35,328 nucleotides of DNA from an uncultured Clostridia bacterium (lineage in GTDB: Bacteria; Bacillota; Clostridia; Christensenellales; Aristaeellaceae): the NCBI GenBank assembly GCA_947596085.1, contig CANQEW010000028.1, forward strand, positions 1-35,328, given 5' to 3'. The translations under genes were made by a program, and so were the position numbers. Position 1 is the stretch's first letter, and each line of letters opens with the position of its first letter. The notes under the pieces are model-generated. The model had not been told where the DNA came from. It saw only the letters and a list, made by a program, of their open reading frames with translations, and searched no databases. Positions 8,038-15,659 of this stretch are shown one piece after another.

Positions 8038-9366
8038 ATGGAAAGGGATACGATCTGCGCCGTCGCAACAGCTCCCGGCGCGGGCGGCATCGCCATCGTT
8101 CGCGCCAGCGGGGTTCTCTCGCGGAAGATATTGGAAGAATGCTTCCTCCCGCGCGGAGGGCGCACGTTGGAGCCCCGCCGCATGACCTACGGCCGCGCCG
8201 TGGGCGAAGGTGGAGAGGAGCTGGACGAGGTGATGGGCGTCTGGCTTCCGGGCCCCGGGACCTACACCCGAGAGGATATGTTCGAGATTCAGTGTCACGG
8301 CGGTGGCGTCTGCGCAAGGCGGGTCTTGGAGCGGATCGTCTCGCTGGGTGCACGGGTCGCGGAGCCGGGGGAATTCACCCGGCGCGCCTTTTTGAACGGG
8401 CGCATCGACCTGAGCCGCGCGGAGGCGGTCATGTCGCTGATCGGTGCGAGCTCCGAGGCCGCCGCGCGCGCATCCCTGCGGCAGCTGGAGGGAGGAATCT
8501 CCGGCTTTGTACGCAAGATCTCCGATTCTTTGAAGGATTGCATGGCCCTGATTGAGGCGAGCACGGACTTTCCCGACGAGGTGGACGAGCCGGACGCCGC
8601 CTTCCGCGTGCGCGCGGAGATTCAGAGGATGCGGGAGGAGATTGCGCGCCGCTGCGATCCCCGGGGCGCGCGGCTCGTTCGGGAGGGAGCGAGCATCGTG
8701 CTGGCGGGCAAGCCCAACGTGGGCAAGTCCTCGCTGATGAACGCGCTGCTTCGGCAGGAGCGCGCCATCGTCACGAGCGTTCCCGGCACAACGCGCGACG
8801 TGCTCACCGAGCGCATTCAGCTGGGCGGAATTTGCGCGGAGATATCGGACACCGCGGGCCAGCGGCAAACCAGCGATCCCGTGGAGCGGATCGGCGTGGA
8901 GCGCGCTGCGCGGGCGATGGAGCGCGCTGACATCGTTCTGATCGTGCTGGACGCTTCCGAGGAGCGGACGGAGGAGGACGAGGAGCTGCTGCGCGGCGCG
9001 GACGAACGCGCGATCATTTGTCTGAACAAGTGCGATCTGCCGCGAAAGAGCGAATATCCGGGTTCCTTTGAAATCAGCGCATTTACGGGCGCTGGCGTGG
9101 ATGCGCTTGCTCGGGAGATGGAGCGCCGTCTCTGCGCCGCCGTGGGTGCGGAGGACAAGATGATCCAGGAGCGTCACCTGACGCTCGCGCGGCGCGCGCT
9201 GGACGCTTTGGCGGACGCGCAGAGGTGCGTGGAGGAGGGGCATCCCCTGGATCTCGCGGAGATCGACCTTCGCCGGGCGCTGAATTCTCTCTCGGAGATT
9301 ACGGGGGAGGACGCGACGGAAGAAGTGATCGACCAGGTATTTCGAAACTTCTGCGTGGGAAAATAG
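8038..9366 (+). CDS. mnmE: tRNA uridine-5-carboxymethylaminomethyl modification GTPase MnmE
   Basis: With MnmG this GTPase modifies the wobble uridine U34 of several tRNAs. The N-terminal tetrahydrofolate-binding domain spans about 1-118. The G domain, inserted in a helical domain, carries G1 GKPNVGKS (224-231), G2 around PGTTRD (249-254), G3 DTAG (271-274) and G4 NKCD (330-333). The C terminus FCVGK (438-442) supplies the conserved catalytic cysteine of the (F)C(I/V)GK motif. I chose the ATG at 8038 over an adjacent TTG at 8035. No clear ribosome site precedes it and dnaN ends eight bases before, which suggests translational coupling. mnmG is not in the window. Confidence 0.95.
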   Translation: MERDTICAVATAPGAGGIAIVRASGVLSRKILEECFLPRGGRTLEPRRMTYGRAVGEGGEELDEVMGVWLPGPGTYTREDMFEIQCHGGGVCARRVLERIVSLGARVAEPGEFTRRAFLNGRIDLSRAEAVMSLIGASSEAAARASLRQLEGGISGFVRKISDSLKDCMALIEASTDFPDEVDEPDAAFRVRAEIQRMREEIARRCDPRGARLVREGASIVLAGKPNVGKSSLMNALLRQERAIVTSVPGTTRDVLTERIQLGGICAEISDTAGQRQTSDPVERIGVERAARAMERADIVLIVLDASEERTEEDEELLRGADERAIICLNKCDLPRKSEYPGSFEISAFTGAGVDALAREMERRLCAAVGAEDKMIQERHLTLARRALDALADAQRCVEEGHPLDLAEIDLRRALNSLSEITGEDATEEVIDQVFRNFCVGK

Positions 9367-9399
9367 CGAGGAGAAAAGGATCTTTCTGCGTTTCTGTAC

Positions 9400-9563
9400 T
9401 AGAGTGTGTTTCTAAAAGAATGGATGTGCAGATTCGAGCGTATCAGACTGCACTTCTGCGTTAGTTTTCCTTGACTTGCCCCGGCAAGCCTGCGGAAAAC
9501 TGCCTTGAATTGCAGTCTGATACGCTCGAATCTGCACATCCATTCTTTTAGAAACACACTCTA
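9400..9563. mobile_element. MITE-like element: 160-bp near-complete inverted repeat flanked by TA
   Basis: Bases 9402-9452 and 9511-9561 are perfect reverse complements (51 bp), and both ends are bounded by TA (9400-9401 and 9562-9563), extending the repeat to 53 bp. The 58-bp centre folds further: 9463-9470 pairs with 9494-9501, and 9475-9480 with 9483-9488. The termini read GAGTGTGTTT inward. There is no transposase and no plausible protein. TA flanking of a short palindromic element is what IS630/Tc1-mariner transposases leave, so a non-autonomous derivative of such an element is the best guess. The long hairpin would also act as a terminator after mnmE. It fills most of the gap 9367-9595. 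Confidence 0.65.
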
Positions 9564-9595
9564 AATGCGGGGAGTTCTTTTTTTGGAGGGAGCGC

Positions 9596-10285
9596 ATGAA
9601 AAAGAGGATCATGTACACGGAACTTGCGTATGCGCTGGGCATACTTACGCTGGCCCTTGGAACGGCGCTGATGGAGCGGGCAGACTTTGGAATGTCGATG
9701 GTCGTGGCGCCGGCCTATCTCCTTCACCTGAAAATATCGGAATGGATTCCCTTCTTCAGCTTCGGCATGGCGGAATACGTCTTTCAGGGCGCGCTGCTGC
9801 TTTTGATGTGCGCGATTCTTCGGCGCTTTCGACTTTCCTACCTCTTCTCCTTCGCGACGGCCGTGATTTATGGCTTCGCGTTGGATGGAATGATGTGGGT
9901 CGTGTTGAGGCTTCCCAGCGCCCTGATGGCGGAACGCGTTGCGTGGTACCTACTGGGAATGCTGTTTTGCTCTTTGGGTGTGTCGCTGCTGTTTCACAGC
10001 TACATCTCTCCGGAGGTCTACGAGCTTTGGGTAAAGGAGATGTCCTCGCGAAGGGGCACGGATATTCACAGGTACAAGACGTTCTATGACTGCGCAAGCT
10101 GTCTGCTCGGCGTTCTCCTTTCTTTTGCCTTCTTTGGCTTCGGCCGCTTCGAAGGCGTGAAGCTGGGAACGATACTTTGCGCGCTCGTCAACGGTTCCAT
10201 CATCGGTCTCTGTTCCCGCCTTATGGAAAAAAGGTGGGAGTTCAGGGACGGATTTGGGCTGAGGAGCTTCTTTGAACAGCGATAA
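9596..10285 (+). CDS. Polytopic membrane protein of the YczE/YitT type (DUF6198-like)
   Basis: A 229-residue inner-membrane protein with about six hydrophobic segments (roughly 8-26, 53-75, 81-103, 112-133, 164-180, 185-205). The early LALGTALMERADFGMSMVVA segment and the loop PEVYELWVKEMSSRRG followed by DIHRYKTFYDCAS resemble the YczE/YyaS/YitT-like family. Its members are of unknown function, with a role in membrane integrity or transport suggested for some. TTGGAGGG precedes the ATG by seven bases. The gene follows the MITE-like repeat, which probably isolates it from mnmE, and ends at a bidirectional terminator. Family call is moderate; function is unknown. Confidence 0.65.
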   Translation: MKKRIMYTELAYALGILTLALGTALMERADFGMSMVVAPAYLLHLKISEWIPFFSFGMAEYVFQGALLLLMCAILRRFRLSYLFSFATAVIYGFALDGMMWVVLRLPSALMAERVAWYLLGMLFCSLGVSLLFHSYISPEVYELWVKEMSSRRGTDIHRYKTFYDCASCLLGVLLSFAFFGFGRFEGVKLGTILCALVNGSIIGLCSRLMEKRWEFRDGFGLRSFFEQR

Positions 10286-10294
10286 TTGATAAAC

Positions 10295-10318
10295 AAAAAG
10301 CGGCAGCCGCCGCTTTTT
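10295..10318. terminator. Bidirectional terminator between convergent genes
   Basis: AAAAAGCGGC (10295-10304) pairs perfectly with GCCGCTTTTT (10309-10318) over a 4-nt loop. T runs occur on both strands, serving the membrane protein gene on the plus strand and the histidine kinase gene on the minus strand. Confidence 0.9.
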
Positions 10319-10339
10319 TGCTTTGATGAAAGAGGAAAC

Positions 10340-11827
10340 TTATTCCTCTTCTTCTCCCTCCCTGGGTTCACGGTGGAGGGTAAAGGTGAAGGCGCTGCCC
10401 TCTCCCTTGATGCTGTCCACCCATATCGCCTCGTTCATGCGGTTCAGCAGTTCCTTTGCGATGGAGAGCCCCAGGCCGGAGCCCTTGCCGCTGTGCGCCT
10501 TATCCACCTTGTAGAAGCGGTCGAATACGTAGGGAACGTCCTCCGCGGCGATGCCGATGCCCGTATCGTGTACGGTGATGTAGACCATCTCTTCGTCCCA
10601 GGTGACGCGCACACCGACGCCGCCCTCTTCCGTGTACTTGATGGCGTTGTCTAGCAGGATGATGAGCATCTGTTCCGCGCGGTCAGGATTGGAGAATACC
10701 GTGGGACAATTCGTCAGATCGGTTTCGATGTGAAGCGACAGGTTTTGATCCTCCGCGATGGCGTGGTAGCGGTCGCAGACGTCGACAATCAGGTCACTCA
10801 GCGTCATGCGCTGTTTGCGGATCGCCACGCCGCCGCTCTGCAGGCGGGAGAGCTCGAGCTGGTCGTTGATGAGGCGGGAAAGGCGCATAACCTCCCGTAG
10901 AATGATGTCGTAGTAGCGCTGGCGGTCGGCTTCGGCGGTGACCATGCCCTCCTTCAGGGGTTCAATCAGCGCGCGCACGGCGGTCAGGGGAGTGCGCAAC
11001 TCGTGGGATACATTGGAAACGTATTCCCGGCGGGTGCGCTCCAATCGTTCGGACTGGGTGATGTCGCTGAACAGGCCGACGGCGCCGGCAATGGAGCCGA
11101 TCTCATCCACGATGGGCGTGATCGTCATGCGAATCGTCATATCCCGTATGGTGAAGTTGCGCGTCATTGTCTCGCCGCTCTGGATGACGGAATCAAATTC
11201 CTCCCAGACGAACTTTTCCGGTATGTATTTCATGCGCGCGTCTGGAAGTCCCAGAGAGATCTTCCTCTGCTCAAACATATTCTCGATGGCGGGATTGATG
11301 TGCGTCACCTGTCCGTCAAAGCCGACAGCGACGATGCCCTCGGAGAGGCCGTTGAGTATGTTTTTCAGGCGGTTGCGCTCCACGATCAACATGTACATGT
11401 GCCGGGAAAGCTGATGGGAAAGGTTATTTAACGCGCGCGCGAGTTCTCCGAATTCGCCCGGCGCGGCTTCGTCCGCGTGCGCGTCGAAGTCTCCGTCCGA
11501 GATTTTGACCGCGACGTCCCGGAGGTCGGCGAGCTGATCGAGGCTCTTTTGCAAAATGAGGCGAATGAAGGGACGGACGCAGAGACACGCCGCGACAAAC
11601 CCCGCCATCAACCCGATCAGGGAGGCGAAGCGTCCGGCGCCGAGCTGATCCGCCAGATGAAAGACGGGCGAACCGATGAGCACCGCGACCAGAAACAGGG
11701 CGGCCGCAAAGAGTACAGCGCGCTGGATCAGCACGCTGTGAACATCTCTTTGGGTGGAAGTCGCCGCTTCGGACGGCTGAACGCCGCCATCCGTGCTTCC
11801 ACTCAAAGGGCCTTTGGTTTCAACCAT
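10340..11827 (-). CDS. Sensor histidine kinase, PhoR/WalK type
   Basis: Membrane histidine kinase partnered with the regulator encoded just upstream. Two transmembrane helices (about 33-57 and 67-88) enclose only about ten extracytoplasmic residues, so it lacks a periplasmic-type sensor domain. A HAMP linker (90-142) and a PAS domain (about 150-255) follow. The dimerisation helix carries the phospho-acceptor H275 in SNVSHELRTP. The ATPase domain shows the N box LDNAIKYTEEGG, G1 HDTGIGIAAED and G2 GSGLGLSIAKELL. Its ATG overlaps the regulator's stop by one base (TAATG), so the two are translationally coupled. Stimulus is unknown; the HAMP-PAS-HisKA order resembles PhoR or WalK, and the position near the origin is compatible with either. 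Confidence 0.9.
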   Translation of the reverse strand: MVETKGPLSGSTDGGVQPSEAATSTQRDVHSVLIQRAVLFAAALFLVAVLIGSPVFHLADQLGAGRFASLIGLMAGFVAACLCVRPFIRLILQKSLDQLADLRDVAVKISDGDFDAHADEAAPGEFGELARALNNLSHQLSRHMYMLIVERNRLKNILNGLSEGIVAVGFDGQVTHINPAIENMFEQRKISLGLPDARMKYIPEKFVWEEFDSVIQSGETMTRNFTIRDMTIRMTITPIVDEIGSIAGAVGLFSDITQSERLERTRREYVSNVSHELRTPLTAVRALIEPLKEGMVTAEADRQRYYDIILREVMRLSRLINDQLELSRLQSGGVAIRKQRMTLSDLIVDVCDRYHAIAEDQNLSLHIETDLTNCPTVFSNPDRAEQMLIILLDNAIKYTEEGGVGVRVTWDEEMVYITVHDTGIGIAAEDVPYVFDRFYKVDKAHSGKGSGLGLSIAKELLNRMNEAIWVDSIKGEGSAFTFTLHREPREGEEEE

Positions 11828-12522
11828 TACGCATTGACCTCAAAGCGATAGCCGACGCCATAGACGGTCTTTAAGGACCACGGAACGTTCTCCTGCGGGA
11901 GCTTCTGGCGAATGCGCTTGATGTGTGCATCTACTGTGCGCGTATCGCCGAAATAGTCGTATCCCCATACGCGGGAGAGAATCTGCTCGCGGGAGAACAC
12001 CTGGCCCACGTTGGAGCAGAGCATGTGTAGAATCTCCACCTCCTTGGGCGTGCAGGGAATCACCTTGCCGGCGGCCTTGACCTGATAGTTTTCCAGGCTT
12101 ATCTCCAGCTGCGGCAGGCGGATGATGGAGGAGTCCTCCTCGCCGCTCTTTTCGCTGAAGCGGCGCAGCACCGCCTTGATGCGGGCGAGCACCTCGCGCG
12201 GACTGAAGGGCTTGACGATGTAGTCATCCGCGCCGAGCTCCAGGCCGAGGATGCGGTCGATCTCCTCTCCCTTCGCGGTGAGCATGATGATGGGAATGGA
12301 GCTGTTCTGCCGAATCTGCCGGCACACATCCAGGCCGGAGACCTTCGGCATCATCAGGTCGAGCACCATCAGATCGGGATGGAGGCTCTCAAATATGTCG
12401 AGTGCCTGCTGTCCATCGTATGCGCTCTGATGTTCATATCCTTCGCTCGTGAGATACAGGCCGAGCGATTCGTGCACGACCGAATCATCGTCCGCGATCA
12501 GAATAAGCGGATACATTGACAT
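11827..12522 (-). CDS. Response regulator, OmpR/PhoB family
   Basis: A DNA-binding regulator of 231 residues. The receiver domain has acidic D11-D13, phosphorylation site D55 in MVLDLMMPK, T82 and K104 in IVKPF. A winged-helix output domain (about 130-231) contains LLCSNVGQVFSREQILSRVW-like and RTVDAHIKRIRQKL segments typical of PhoB/WalR. I chose the ATG at 12522, preceded by GGGGTGG. An in-frame ATG at 12552 lacks a ribosome site and lies at or upstream of the predicted transcription start. It forms an operon with the kinase that follows. WalR, PhoP or a lineage-specific regulator are all possible; the targets cannot be read from the window. Confidence 0.92.
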   Translation of the reverse strand: MSMYPLILIADDDSVVHESLGLYLTSEGYEHQSAYDGQQALDIFESLHPDLMVLDLMMPKVSGLDVCRQIRQNSSIPIIMLTAKGEEIDRILGLELGADDYIVKPFSPREVLARIKAVLRRFSEKSGEEDSSIIRLPQLEISLENYQVKAAGKVIPCTPKEVEILHMLCSNVGQVFSREQILSRVWGYDYFGDTRTVDAHIKRIRQKLPQENVPWSLKTVYGVGYRFEVNA

Positions 12523-12554
12523 AAAACCACCCCAAATTTCACATTTATACATTT

Positions 12555-12583
12555 ATTATATACATCAGAACGCGTGGTTTCAA
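12555..12583 (-). promoter_or_regulatory. Promoter of the two-component operon
   Basis: On the minus strand TTGAAA (12578-12583) and TATAAT (12555-12560) are 17 bp apart, close to the sigma-A consensus. The start would fall near 12548, giving a leader of about 25 nt before the ATG at 12522. Confidence 0.75.
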
Positions 12584-12615
12584 GCTTTCAGAGGAGAAGC
12601 CTACATTTCTTCATA

Positions 12616-12643
12616 TTCGACAAGAATTGGACGGACATAATAT
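12616..12643 (+). promoter_or_regulatory. Possible promoter of the 12708 gene
   Basis: TTCGAC at 12616-12621 and TAATAT at 12638-12643 with a 16-bp spacer are a moderate sigma-A match, divergent from the two-component promoter. Confidence 0.3.
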
Positions 12644-12707
12644 TGAAGGAATTCGTAAAACATAGAAAGAGGAAGCTCAAAATAAGGGAAAGAGAGAAAA
12701 GAGAAAA

Positions 12708-13157
12708 ATGAATCAGACGCAGAGATTGCTGCAGTCCATTGTGGAGAATGGAAGAATGGGAGAGGAAGCATGCGATCAGCTTCTCAAGGTGACGCAGGAT
12801 ATGGAGATGCGAGAGGAATTGATGCGGGAGCGCCAGTTCTACGCCGAGGCCGCACAGGAGGCGGAGTTGCGATTGAGCGCGCAGGGAATAAAGCCCCGTC
12901 CGAAGGGTGCGATGGCGCGGATGGGCCTATGGATGGGAACGCAGATCAATACAGCGACGGACCGCTCCGCCGCGCACATCGCGGATATCGTGATTCAGGG
13001 CGCGACGATGGGAATTATCGAGATCACAAAGCTGCGCAACAGCAATCCGGACGCGGATGCCGAGGCGCAGGGCATCGCGTCGCGCCTCATTGCAGATCAG
13101 CAGGCGGCGATAGAAAAACTAAAGACTTTTCTTCGGGAAAAAGATATGGTAAAATGA
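12708..13157 (+). CDS. Small all-helical cytosolic protein, function unknown
   Basis: A 149-residue protein with no signal peptide or membrane segment. The sequence is dominated by charged, Met-rich amphipathic helices (about 1-60, 66-105, 115-147) interrupted by a GIKPRPKG turn near residue 60. That gives the look of a four-helix bundle, possibly ferritin-like. The central HIADIVIQGATMGIIEITKL segment is the least charged and probably the core. I have an impression of similar short proteins being widespread in Clostridia but know no function for them. The ATG at 12708 follows a purine-rich GAGAGAAAAGAG tract rather than a canonical site. The gene for a secreted protein follows after 47 bases on the same strand. 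Confidence 0.75.
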   Translation: MNQTQRLLQSIVENGRMGEEACDQLLKVTQDMEMREELMRERQFYAEAAQEAELRLSAQGIKPRPKGAMARMGLWMGTQINTATDRSAAHIADIVIQGATMGIIEITKLRNSNPDADAEAQGIASRLIADQQAAIEKLKTFLREKDMVK

Positions 13158-13204
13158 ACGAAAGCGGGCGATGTTTCGTCTAATAAAGGCGGAGGTGACC
13201 AAAG

Positions 13205-14056
13205 ATGAAGAGGTGGTTGTGCGCAATTCTGGTGCTGCTTCTTCTTTCCGCCGCGAATGCGGAGGAAGCGATACATGCGGAAGGTGTGACGCAATTGCTG
13301 CGGGACGAGGTATACCAACTGGATCTGGACGGCGACGGTTCGGAAGAGACGGTGCAGATTCGAATGCAGAACATGGGCGGGGAGGAGAACCTTCAGCTTC
13401 TCGTGGAAACGAGCGAATTGATATACACATACGACACCTATATTCTGTATGAGGAGACGGCGTACGCCGCGGATTTGGACGGTGACGGAACGCGGGAAAT
13501 TCTGCTCTGCGGAGACGAGGCATCTTCGGACTTTTATACCTGGTGCCTGAAGTTTGACCGGGAGAGAGGAATTCAGCCGCTGAAGTTTGCAGATGCGGAG
13601 CGCGGCGAAAATACGGGCGATTACCGGGACTGTGGCTTCGGCCGCCTCGACGCGATCGAAGGAAATGTGCTTACGATGTCGGGCAGCCAGGATGTGCTGG
13701 GGACTTGGTGGTGTTCGCGGGAGTTTACGCTGCGCGACGGCCAGTTCGAACTCGATGACGGCGGCGTGTGGAAGGTGATCGACGAGACGGAAAATCCGGA
13801 GATATGGGAATACCACTGTCTGACGCTGGTTCGCGATCTGAACGTTACAATGGAGGATGGAAGCGAGGCGACGCTCTCGGCGGGAGTACAATTCGTTCTC
13901 ACCGAGACGGACAAGGTCAGCTTTGTCGGTTTTCAAACCAGGGACGGCCGTCGCGGAAGATTCTCCATCGAACCCGATGTGGCGGCGGGATGGGGATCGC
14001 TCATTGATGGAGTCAGCGAAAGCGAATACTTTGATTTTCTCCCCTATGCGGATTAA
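13205..14056 (+). CDS. Secreted protein with two DxDxDG calcium-type loops
   Basis: The first 19 residues (MKRWLCAILVLLLLSAANA) are a clear signal peptide with a probable cleavage after ANA. The cysteine at position 6 is not in a lipobox, so this is an exported soluble protein. Two loops, D40-L-D42-G-D44-G and D90-L-D92-G-D94-G, sit 50 residues apart, each preceded by a hydrophobic strand. That is the layout of FG-GAP/VCBS-like beta-propeller repeats that bind calcium. The remainder is rich in beta-strand-like and acidic segments. AAGGCGGAGGTG precedes the ATG. No catalytic motif is visible; a ligand-binding or cell-surface role is a guess. A strong hairpin follows the stop. Confidence 0.75.
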   Translation: MKRWLCAILVLLLLSAANAEEAIHAEGVTQLLRDEVYQLDLDGDGSEETVQIRMQNMGGEENLQLLVETSELIYTYDTYILYEETAYAADLDGDGTREILLCGDEASSDFYTWCLKFDRERGIQPLKFADAERGENTGDYRDCGFGRLDAIEGNVLTMSGSQDVLGTWWCSREFTLRDGQFELDDGGVWKVIDETENPEIWEYHCLTLVRDLNVTMEDGSEATLSAGVQFVLTETDKVSFVGFQTRDGRRGRFSIEPDVAAGWGSLIDGVSESEYFDFLPYAD

Positions 14057-14067
14057 GGAAGAAGGGA

Positions 14068-14100
14068 GAACAGCCCGCCGAAATTTCCGGCGGGCTGTTC
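14068..14100. terminator. Terminator between convergent genes
   Basis: Perfect 13-bp arms at 14068-14080 and 14088-14100 enclose a 7-nt loop, followed by TTTGG on the plus strand. It lies between the secreted-protein gene and the minus-strand gene ending at 14123. Confidence 0.85.
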
Positions 14101-14122
14101 TTTGGCCTTGTTAATAAACGAA

Positions 14123-15523
14123 CTATTGCTTATCCATGCGCCGCAGGGTTTCCCGCAGACCAATCCGCTGTATGGAGGAGAGTTCGAGAGAAAGACGCAA
14201 CTCCAGTCCGTCGATTTCGCGCAGATCCTCTCCCCAAAGGTCCCGATCTGCCAGTACGGCATAGGCCAGAGCCTCGGAAGGCATGTCGTGGGAGAGCAGC
14301 GAAAATATTCGCAGGACCTTCGCGTCTTCCTGCAGCGGAAAGCGCTTTTCTCCGCGACAGACTTCATATACTTCTGCATCTCCTTTCCGCGCGCCGGCAT
14401 AGAGCATGATGGCCGAGGCGAATGCGAGCGTGAGTCGCGGTGGCGCCTCAAATTCTCGATGGGCATAGCCGCGAATGGCGGGTAACAGCGTGAGAGGAAA
14501 GTTGGAGATCATGTATCTTCCCACTTCCAGCAGAGGCACGTCGTTCATGGAATTTTCCAACCTGGAAAAGGAGGAGATCACATAGGGTGCGATTTCCTCC
14601 CTCGACCAGGGAATCTGAGGGAGAATCTCTTCGAAAAAGGCGCGGCCGGCGAAGGAGCGGAGCGTTTCGTCTCGAAGTGCCTGTGCAAACGTATCCATGC
14701 CGCAGAGGAATCCCAAGGAGGCACAGATGAATATCAGCGAATCGAAGACGCGCGCCTTTCTTGAGAGAGCGAGATCGAAGCTTTCCAAAGAGCAAACATT
14801 TGCCAGGGCAGTGGGGATATATTTCTCCACGAAGCATTGAAGATGGGGCTCCGCCCATGCGAGAAAATCGTCGCTATAGTTCATTTCCTCCTGTACGCGC
14901 ATTCGCTCCGAATCCGACATCTGACCGAAGAGAGATTCGAACAGGACGGACTGAAAGGAAGCTCGTTCCAGCCATTTGGCAAAGGCCGTTCCTTCTGCCC
15001 AATCACGGGAAAGAGTGATTGTGGCGCTGCGGAGCGATTTCGCAGCGTCAGGTTTCGGCAGATCGCCCAGCAGCAGTACAGTGGGCGCGGGAAGTCGCGC
15101 TTCCCAGCGGGCGTAAAGAAAGCGCGCGAGGAGAGCGATGTCCACTGCAGAGGATTCCGCGGAGAGAAAGCAAAGCTCCAATTCGGGAAGGCGGGCGCAG
15201 TTCAGATACGCTTCGAATTCCGTTTCGGGATCGAAGGCGGAGACGATGGACTGCACGACGCGTTCCTCCCGATGGGCGGAACCTTCTTCCGTCTCCGCGC
15301 GAATCAGCAGCGTGAACATGCAGTCCTGCGCGCGCAGCGCATGCGCGGCGGAGGAAAAGCAAACTGCTCCCAGATTGCCGCCCCTTTTGTTGGCCAAGTC
15401 CAGCAGCCGCGCGGCGATGCCGAGCGTCGCGCGATTGGCGCCAAACAGCGCGGCGCGGATCTCTGACGGCCGCCTGTCGGCGATTTCGTATCTCTCCATC
15501 ATGGAGCGATTCAGTTGAATCAT
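14123..15523 (-). CDS. Divergent tagaturonate reductase/mannitol dehydrogenase family protein, catalytic residues altered
   Basis: The 466 residues align by eye along most of their length with UxaB-type NAD-dependent altronate/tagaturonate oxidoreductases. Shared segments include FAKWLERASF, the EEMNYSDDFLAWAEP stretch, CGMDTFAQALRDE, AFFEEILPQIPWSREE, SSFSRLEN and PRLTLAFASAIMLYAG. The catalytic K-x4-N-x2-H motif (KVAILNGAH in E. coli UxaB) reads K256-ARVF-D261-SL-I264, so Lys is kept but Asn and His are lost. The N-terminal FGxGNFLR cofactor motif reads FGANRATL. This is probably a pseudoenzyme, or an enzyme with new chemistry. The start at 15523 has GGGAG eight bases upstream; an ATG at 15559 lies upstream of the predicted transcription start. 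It is transcribed away from the AraM-type gene. Confidence 0.7.
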   Translation of the reverse strand: MIQLNRSMMERYEIADRRPSEIRAALFGANRATLGIAARLLDLANKRGGNLGAVCFSSAAHALRAQDCMFTLLIRAETEEGSAHREERVVQSIVSAFDPETEFEAYLNCARLPELELCFLSAESSAVDIALLARFLYARWEARLPAPTVLLLGDLPKPDAAKSLRSATITLSRDWAEGTAFAKWLERASFQSVLFESLFGQMSDSERMRVQEEMNYSDDFLAWAEPHLQCFVEKYIPTALANVCSLESFDLALSRKARVFDSLIFICASLGFLCGMDTFAQALRDETLRSFAGRAFFEEILPQIPWSREEIAPYVISSFSRLENSMNDVPLLEVGRYMISNFPLTLLPAIRGYAHREFEAPPRLTLAFASAIMLYAGARKGDAEVYEVCRGEKRFPLQEDAKVLRIFSLLSHDMPSEALAYAVLADRDLWGEDLREIDGLELRLSLELSSIQRIGLRETLRRMDKQ

Positions 15524-15545
15524 GTTTTCATCTCCCAGTCTCTCT

Positions 15546-15573
15546 ATTCTACCATACAATGATGAATTTTCAA
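15546..15573 (-). promoter_or_regulatory. Promoter of the UxaB-like gene
   Basis: Minus-strand TTGAAA (15568-15573) and TAGAAT (15546-15551) with a 16-bp spacer. The start would fall just upstream of the chosen ATG at 15523. Confidence 0.55.
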
Positions 15574-15592
15574 GCGCCGCAGTCCTCGAAGG

Positions 15593-15621
15593 TTGCGCGG
15601 AGGGAGAGAATTTGCTATAAT
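15593..15621 (+). promoter_or_regulatory. Promoter of the AraM-like gene
   Basis: TTGCGC (15593-15598) and a perfect TATAAT (15616-15621) with a 17-bp spacer. It is back to back with the minus-strand promoter 20 bp away, so one regulator could govern both genes. Confidence 0.6.
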
Positions 15622-15659
15622 CTCCTTGGAAAAAATTGATGTTGGAGGGCTGTTGCTGG

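Noticed and set aside
9412..9642. Open frames on both strands through the inverted repeat sharing MDVQIRAYQTA
   Set aside because: The shared peptide arises because the two arms are reverse complements; no ribosome site and no protein-like composition beyond it.
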